The notes beneath the pieces are model-generated. The model did no database searches, was not told the DNA's origin, and saw nothing but the letters and a program-made list of their open reading frames with translations. Shown here one piece after another: positions 6,091 to 9,132 of a stretch of 9,132 nt of DNA. A program made the position numbers and the translations under genes. The DNA lies in assembly GCA_045119835.1 (NCBI GenBank), contig JBGVED010000024.1, positions 1 through 9,132 of the forward strand. The letters are read 5' to 3'. Each line of letters begins with the position of its first letter. The stretch's first letter is position 1. This DNA is from CALVUJ01 sp045119835. Its GTDB lineage: Bacteria; Bacillota_I; Bacilli_A; RFN20; DUOF01.

Positions 6091-7407
6091 ATGCTTAGAA
6101 GGGAAGACAATATAGAACTATTTGATGCCATATGTGGTAAGCTGCTTATAGATAATAAGTCTGGGTGTTTTAATGATGAAATTTTAAGTCAAATAAAAGA
6201 ATTAAATATTAATGAAATAAAAACTTTAAAAGGAATTGAACAACTAGTTAATTTAGAGTATTTAGATATAGTCGGAAAAGAAGATTCAACTAATATTTTT
6301 GAGTATAAACAAATATATCGTAGAAATAGAGAGAATAGCGATTTTAACATGCAAAAAGTATTTGTTTATTATTATGGAGAGTATACAAAAAATCAAATAA
6401 AAGAAGAGGATTTAAAGTATATTTATAAATTAAAAAATCTAAAATATTTAAATGTAGCAAGACAGAGAAATATTGTTAGTTTAAATTTAAAATACTTGCC
6501 TAAATTAGTTTCACTTAACATGACAGAATGTATTCATTTAAAAGAGTTGGATAATTTATATACTTTATCAAATTTAGAAAATTTACATTTAGATTTAGCG
6601 GGTTGCTATAGATTAAAGAAGATAGATGGTATAGAAAAACTTTTAAAAGCAAGATTAAATAGTGATAATGCAAAAAGTATGATTTTTTTGCCTACTATTT
6701 ATTTCTCTAAATTGCCCAAAAATTTCATAAAAATTATTAATGAAAAGACAAGGTGTTGCAATTGGTCAGAATTATGTCCTGGATACAGAAGTAATATCAA
6801 CGATCATAATATGCTAATAGCCTATAATTTAGCTAAAGATATTATTGATGAATGTACTAAAAATGATGTAGATAAAATGGATAAAGTTAGCAGTATTTAC
6901 AAATGGGTTTGTAATCACATAAGTTACGATTATGAAGGATTAAAAATGAATGAAAATGCAGCGCTTTTTGATGCAAGAGAAAAATATAATAAAGTTATTC
7001 GTTCTTCTTTTACTACTTTATATTATAAAAAAGGTGTTTGTGTAGGAGTTTCTGGATTATTCAACTATTTATGTTCATTGATTGATGTAATTGCTTTGCC
7101 TGCATATTGTTCCACTAAACAAATAGATTTTAGAAGAAAGGTTTTAAATAATCATCAAATAAGTAAGATTTATTTAAATAAAATAGCTTATTATTTTGAT
7201 CCAACATTTGATTTGGATGCAATAGAGTTTGAATTTTTTGGTAAAAGCAAGGAAGAAATAAGTGATACACATTTTTTAGCTGTTGGAGAATATACAGAGC
7301 AAAACGGAAAAAGCATTCAAAATGTTTTACGCGTTAATGGTTATATTAGAAATAATAAAGGTAAAACGTTAGGTACCTCAAAGAAAACTAAAGGATATAG
7401 GAGATAA
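6091..7407 (+). CDS. Leucine-rich repeat protein with C-terminal transglutaminase-like cysteine protease domain
   Basis: The ATG at 6091 is preferred over the in-frame GTG at 6082, because AGGTGA (6080-6085) is the ribosome binding site and overlaps that GTG. The product is 438 residues. Residues 46-60 and about 106-190 carry leucine-rich repeats (pattern L-x-x-L-x-x-L-x-x-L). Residues about 240-400 form a transglutaminase-like domain: helix K-V-S-S-I-Y-K-W-V-C-N-H-I-S-Y-D at 265-280; catalytic C317 in K-K-G-V-C-V-G-V-S; H355 in N-N-H-Q-I-S; and D370 in Y-Y-F-D-P-T-F-D. The Cys-His-Asp triad is complete, though the usual G-H-A-W around His is changed. There is no signal peptide or membrane helix, so it appears cytosolic, unlike many secreted relatives. 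It ends in a basic tail (G-K-T-L-G-T-S-K-K-T-K-G-Y-R-R). The gene follows the MATE transporter by 50 bases. The reaction, hydrolysis or cross-linking, is unknown. Confidence 0.75.
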   Translation: MLRREDNIELFDAICGKLLIDNKSGCFNDEILSQIKELNINEIKTLKGIEQLVNLEYLDIVGKEDSTNIFEYKQIYRRNRENSDFNMQKVFVYYYGEYTKNQIKEEDLKYIYKLKNLKYLNVARQRNIVSLNLKYLPKLVSLNMTECIHLKELDNLYTLSNLENLHLDLAGCYRLKKIDGIEKLLKARLNSDNAKSMIFLPTIYFSKLPKNFIKIINEKTRCCNWSELCPGYRSNINDHNMLIAYNLAKDIIDECTKNDVDKMDKVSSIYKWVCNHISYDYEGLKMNENAALFDAREKYNKVIRSSFTTLYYKKGVCVGVSGLFNYLCSLIDVIALPAYCSTKQIDFRRKVLNNHQISKIYLNKIAYYFDPTFDLDAIEFEFFGKSKEEISDTHFLAVGEYTEQNGKSIQNVLRVNGYIRNNKGKTLGTSKKTKGYRR

Positions 7408-7417
7408 AAAGTATAAT

Positions 7418-7458
7418 AAAAAGACAAGAAGTTATTTGGTTAACCTCTTGTCTTTTTT
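7418..7458. terminator. Strong bidirectional terminator between the LRR-transglutaminase and HAD genes
   Basis: AAAAAGACAAGA (7418-7429) pairs with TCTTGTCTTTTT (7446-7457), extended by GTTA/TAAC after one mismatch, with loop TTTGGT. T-runs follow on both strands. It lies 10 bases after the plus-strand stop codon. It also includes the stop and last codons of the minus-strand HAD gene, so it ends both converging transcripts. Confidence 0.85.
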
Positions 7459-8123
7459 GATTTGTTTAGTTTTGAAATAACAGGTAAAATATCTCTTAAA
7501 TCTTTAGTATTATCAATATATGTATGCCATATATTTTTATCATTGTGGTTTGTGCCGTTAGGATTTAAACATATTGTATGGCATCCTGTTTGAGATACAA
7601 ATCTATCGTTATGGCCATTACCTATAAAAATAATTTCATCTGGATTAGAATTGGATTCTTTTAAATAATTTTTTATATATCTTGCTTTACCTTCATCATC
7701 TGAATCTGTATCTTCTATTTTAAATAAGTAGCCTTCTTGATCAAAATAAAAGTTATTTGTTCTTATATCACTAAAATATTTTACATTATCTTTTAATAAA
7801 TATTTAATGACATAATCAATACCACCACTTAATATTCTTAAATCGTATCCTACTTTTTTTAATTCATTTAGAGTGTATTCCAAATTTTCCATTAAATAAA
7901 TGTCATCTGATAATTCTTCAAGAATATTAGTAGAAAGTTTTCTTTTAACAAACTCTTTTTCAATTTCTTGGCACCATTCTCTATAAGTAATTTCTCTTTT
8001 TGATGCTTTCTCATACAACTGATCATCGATATCTCCAGCATCTAGTCTAACCCAAACTCTTCTCCAAATTTCATTGCTTTTTTGTGTTAGCGTACCATCA
8101 AAGTCAAATATTATAGTTTTCAT
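7440..8123 (-). CDS. HAD-superfamily phosphatase, phosphoserine phosphatase-like
   Basis: The 227-residue cytosolic protein carries the haloacid dehalogenase motifs in order. Motif I is D7-F-D9-G-T-L-T; motif II is S99 in R-I-L-S-G-G; a probable motif III Lys is K146 (E-G-K-A-R-Y); motif IV is G168-N-G-H-N-D173. The helical cap between motifs I and II (about 15-80) and the spacing fit the SerB-like HAD-IB group, which hydrolyses phosphomonoesters via an aspartyl-phosphate. In motif IV the first acidic residue of the usual G-D-G-x-N-D is Asn, while D173 is kept. GAGGTGAT (8136-8129) precedes the ATG. The last residues, K-S-K-K-T-R-G, are encoded by the terminator stem. The small membrane protein gene lies 60 bases upstream in the same direction. 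The substrate cannot be assigned. Confidence 0.85.
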   Translation of the reverse strand: MKTIIFDFDGTLTQKSNEIWRRVWVRLDAGDIDDQLYEKASKREITYREWCQEIEKEFVKRKLSTNILEELSDDIYLMENLEYTLNELKKVGYDLRILSGGIDYVIKYLLKDNVKYFSDIRTNNFYFDQEGYLFKIEDTDSDDEGKARYIKNYLKESNSNPDEIIFIGNGHNDRFVSQTGCHTICLNPNGTNHNDKNIWHTYIDNTKDLRDILPVISKLNKSKKTRG

Positions 8124-8145
8124 TAATTATCACCTCAATGGCAAT

Positions 8146-8154
8146 ATTTTAACA
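8146..8154 (-). promoter_or_regulatory. Candidate extended -10 promoter for the HAD gene
   Basis: Minus-strand TGTTAAAAT (8154 to 8146) lies 10 bases before the GAGGTGAT ribosome binding site. It is part of a 13-mer (ATGTTAAAATATT) found again before the gene at 9097. The -35 region is only T-rich. Confidence 0.4.
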
Positions 8155-8183
8155 TATATATTTGTATTAAAAAAGCAAAATTA

Positions 8184-8405
8184 TTAATCAGCCCAAACTG
8201 TAACTTTTTTTTCTGTGATTAGTGTAAATATATCAATAATTGAACCAACTAATGCAAATCCTAAAAATATCCATGCAAGACCTGCTAAAATATGTCCTTT
8301 GCACAATCTATAAATCCCCCAACACAATCCGTCTAATGCTGGAATTGCAAGAATAATCTTAACAATCCATGGCAAATCATCAAAAAATTTTACTACTTCA
8401 TTCAT
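8184..8405 (-). CDS. Small two-helix membrane protein of unknown function
   Basis: The 73-residue product has two hydrophobic segments, about residues 13-33 and 39-63. Each contains an acidic residue (D25 in P-A-L-D-G and D58 in S-I-I-D-I), with a short basic turn (Y-R-L-C-K-G-H) between. Both ends should face the same side of the membrane. The layout loosely recalls TM2-type small membrane proteins, but the defining motifs are not clear, so no family is assigned. It is a convincing gene: AGGAGG (8419-8414) lies eight bases before the ATG, and the frame is free-standing. It is divergent from tRNA-Gln and 60 bases upstream of the HAD phosphatase gene. No terminator is seen between them, so partial co-transcription is likely. 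Confidence 0.8.
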   Translation of the reverse strand: MNEVVKFFDDLPWIVKIILAIPALDGLCWGIYRLCKGHILAGLAWIFLGFALVGSIIDIFTLITEKKVTVWAD

Positions 8406-8440
8406 ATATTATACCTCCTAATAAATTGTATGTTAAAAGA

Positions 8441-8468
8441 TTTACAAATATTAAAAAAAATGTAAAAT
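8441..8468 (+). promoter_or_regulatory. Promoter for tRNA-Gln
   Basis: TTTACA (8441-8446), a 16-base spacer and TAAAAT (8463-8468) place transcription start near 8475, three bases before the mature tRNA 5' end. Each hexamer differs from consensus at one position. Confidence 0.5.
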
Positions 8469-8477
8469 TATAAATAT

Positions 8478-8553
8478 TGGGGTATCGCCAAGTGGTAAGG
8501 CAGGAGACTCTGAATCTCCCATTTCCTTGGTTCGAATCCAAGTACCCCAGCCA
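8478..8553 (+). tRNA. tRNA-Gln (anticodon CUG)
   Basis: The cloverleaf is complete. The acceptor TGGGGTA (8478-8484) pairs with TACCCCA (8543-8549); the D arm is GCC/GGC. The anticodon stem GGAGA/TCTCC has loop CTCTGAA (anticodon CTG), and the T stem CTTGG/CCAAG has loop TTCGAAT. The discriminator is G, and CCA is encoded at 8551-8553. The U1-A72 pair and overall sequence match bacterial tRNA-Gln. The variable region CATTTC is six bases, one more than I recall in E. coli tRNA-Gln, which makes the gene 76 bases long. Confidence 0.96.
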
Positions 8554-8564
8554 TAATATAAAAT

Positions 8565-8593
8565 AAGCCTAGAAAAATCTAGGCTTTTATTTT
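8565..8593 (+). terminator. Intrinsic terminator of the tRNA-Gln transcript
   Basis: AAGCCTAG (8565-8572) pairs with CTAGGCTT (8579-8586) around loop AAAAAT, followed by TTATTTT. It starts 12 bases after the tRNA CCA end. Confidence 0.88.
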
Positions 8594-8700
8594 GTGGATA
8601 TATTAAATGGAAACGTTTTAGGAACACTTTTTCACTAAATAATTGATTTTTTAATTAATATTGTATATTTTTATTGAATTTGTGTGCAATATTAATAGAA

Positions 8701-8746
8701 AGATGAGTAAGGGACGCGAGGATGGGTTATTGCTTATCTTTTTTTT
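8701..8746 (+). terminator. Orphan intrinsic-terminator hairpin with GC-rich loop (possible small RNA end)
   Basis: AGATGAGTAA (8701-8710) pairs with TTGCTTATCT (8730-8739), ten pairs including two G-U, followed by seven further T (8740-8746). The 19-base loop contains GGGACGCGAGGATGGG, a strikingly G/C-rich run for this region. The tRNA terminator already closes the upstream transcript, so this signal should end a separate RNA starting after 8594. No matching gene or clear promoter is seen. Confidence 0.5.
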
Positions 8747-8841
8747 ATGTATCTTTTATAATAAATAAAACTTGATAAACTAATAAAAGTTCAATAATTT
8801 CAATAAAATCATCAACCACAATGTCTAATAGTTTCTAGCCA

Positions 8842-8880
8842 ATAAGCTATGCTTGTTAACAACTAAATGTTATAAGCTAT
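8842..8880 (+). repeat. Direct repeat ATAAGCTAT, 30 bases apart, with a stem-loop
   Basis: ATAAGCTAT occurs at 8842-8850 and 8872-8880, with a partial third copy ATAAGC at 8898-8903. AATAAGC-TAT-GCTTGTT (8841-8857) can form a 7-bp stem with one G-U pair. Nearby, ATTGT/ACAAT (8883-8887 and 8895-8899) forms another small stem. There are too few copies for an array, and the meaning is unknown. Confidence 0.4.
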
Positions 8881-9044
8881 CAATTGTCTAGTGAACAATA
8901 AGCCTAACCTATGGGCAGTAAATATTATGTTTCAAAAAAATGGAAATTGACAATCAAAAAGTTTGTTATTGAAACAGTTATTATAAGTGCAAATTTTGAA
9001 TCTAAATATACAATAATTTTCATTATAAAAATAATGGTTAGTGA

Positions 9045-9073
9045 TGGAAATAAATGAAATTTCATGTTAAAAT
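9045..9073 (+). promoter_or_regulatory. Extended -10 promoter for the gene starting at 9097
   Basis: TGGAAA (9045-9050), a 17-base spacer and TAAAAT (9068-9073) preceded by TGT form an extended -10 promoter. Transcription would start near 9080, immediately before the AGGAGG at 9083-9088. Confidence 0.5.
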
Positions 9074-9081
9074 ATTAACAT
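9054..9081. promoter_or_regulatory. Two abutting palindromes over the promoter (candidate repressor operator)
   Basis: ATGAAATTTCAT (9054-9065) is a perfect 12-bp palindrome. ATGTTAA-AATA-TTAACAT (9064-9081) is an inverted repeat with 7-bp arms. They overlap by two bases and cover the spacer, the -10 and the expected start site, the usual place for a repressor to block transcription. Confidence 0.4.
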
Positions 9082-9096
9082 AAGGAGGAAAGGAAT

Positions 9097-9132
9097 ATGA
9101 CATTTGATAAATGGTTTAATAAACAATCTAGA
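9097..9132 (+). CDS. Start of an unidentified gene, cut by the window edge
   Basis: Only the first 12 codons are present: MTFDKWFNKQSR, open to the last base. The start is convincing because AGGAGG (9083-9088) lies eight bases before the ATG, behind an extended -10 promoter with palindromes. The fragment is too short to name a family. The aromatic, charged N-terminus would suit a cytosolic protein or the lead-in to a membrane segment, but this is a guess. Confidence 0.7.
   Translation, partial: MTFDKWFNKQSR

Larger units (their letters stand above)
8594..9096. other. About 500 bp with no convincing protein gene; RNA-hairpin and palindrome rich
   Basis: All six frames are interrupted often. 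The longest open stretch is a 48-codon frame (8911-9057) without a ribosome binding site. What the region does hold: an orphan hairpin with U-tract (8701-8746); a cluster of small stem-loops and repeated ATAAGCTAT words (8842-8850 and 8872-8880); and a promoter-like segment with two abutting palindromes just before the gene at 9097. It may contain a small RNA and a long regulatory leader. Confidence 0.6.

Noticed and set aside
8608..8622. Catabolite-response element (TGGAAACGTTTTAG-like)
   Set aside because: Several conserved positions of the cre consensus are wrong, and no gene start is near.
8755..8820. Short minus-strand hydrophobic frame (V-V-D-D-F-I-E-I-I-E-L-L-L...) facing the 21-codon plus frame, suggesting a toxin-antitoxin pair
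   Set aside because: Only a GTG start without a ribosome binding site and no promoter; the convergent overlap is probably chance.
8841..8905. CRISPR array or tracrRNA-like segment because of repeated words
   Set aside because: Only two full copies of a 9-base word with no uniform repeat/spacer structure and no cas gene.
8947..8952. Perfect TTGACA as a -35 element
   Set aside because: No -10-like hexamer occurs at 16-18 bases downstream.
8911..9057. 48-codon open frame (starts MGSKYYVSKK) in the gene-free region
   Set aside because: It begins two codons after an in-frame stop, has no ribosome binding site, and its Ile/Lys-rich content is what random AT-rich sequence gives.

Overview
The window is a strongly AT-rich stretch of bacterial chromosome. 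Strong AGGAGG-type Shine-Dalgarno sites, long A/T-rich spacers, intrinsic terminators and the protein families point to a low-GC Firmicute (Bacillota), probably an anaerobic, gut-type Clostridia or Bacilli relative. The reading frames need no TGA-as-tryptophan recoding, so the standard bacterial code fits. No phage, plasmid, IS or CRISPR element is visible.

Layout. (1) Bases 1-1664 (+) form a likely membrane/lipid operon: the 3' end of a YhhN/lysoplasmalogenase-like membrane protein, a diacylglycerol-kinase-family lipid kinase, and a TspO/MBR-family protein, closed by a short GC-hairpin terminator. (2) 1841-2416 (+) is a stand-alone C39-like papain-fold cysteine protease protein. It converges on (3) 4410-2596 (-): adenosine deaminase followed by a slipin/SPFH membrane protein. 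The two directions share a bidirectional terminator at about 2557-2598. (4) 4670-7407 (+) is a MATE efflux transporter followed by an unusual cytosolic-looking leucine-rich-repeat plus transglutaminase-like protein, ending in a strong bidirectional terminator. (5) 8405-7440 (-) holds a small two-helix membrane protein and a SerB-like HAD phosphatase whose last codons lie inside that terminator. (6) 8478-8593 (+) is tRNA-Gln(CUG) with its own promoter and terminator. (7) 8594-9096 is about 500 bp without a convincing gene. It contains an orphan hairpin-plus-U-tract and several small stem-loops, and ends in a palindrome-rich promoter. (8) A new gene starts at 9097 and runs off the window.

Most genes are ordinary housekeeping or accessory functions: membrane lipid turnover, purine salvage, drug efflux and phosphatase activity. 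I see no clear multi-gene novel system. The most question-worthy elements are the 500-bp RNA/operator-like region at 8594-9096, the possible attenuator with a 14-codon leader ORF before the MATE gene, the solitary C39-like protease, and the LRR-transglutaminase protein with a complete catalytic triad. An extended -10 motif of the form TGNTAAAAT recurs before four genes and helps place promoters. All functional assignments come from recognising motifs by eye; no database search was run.
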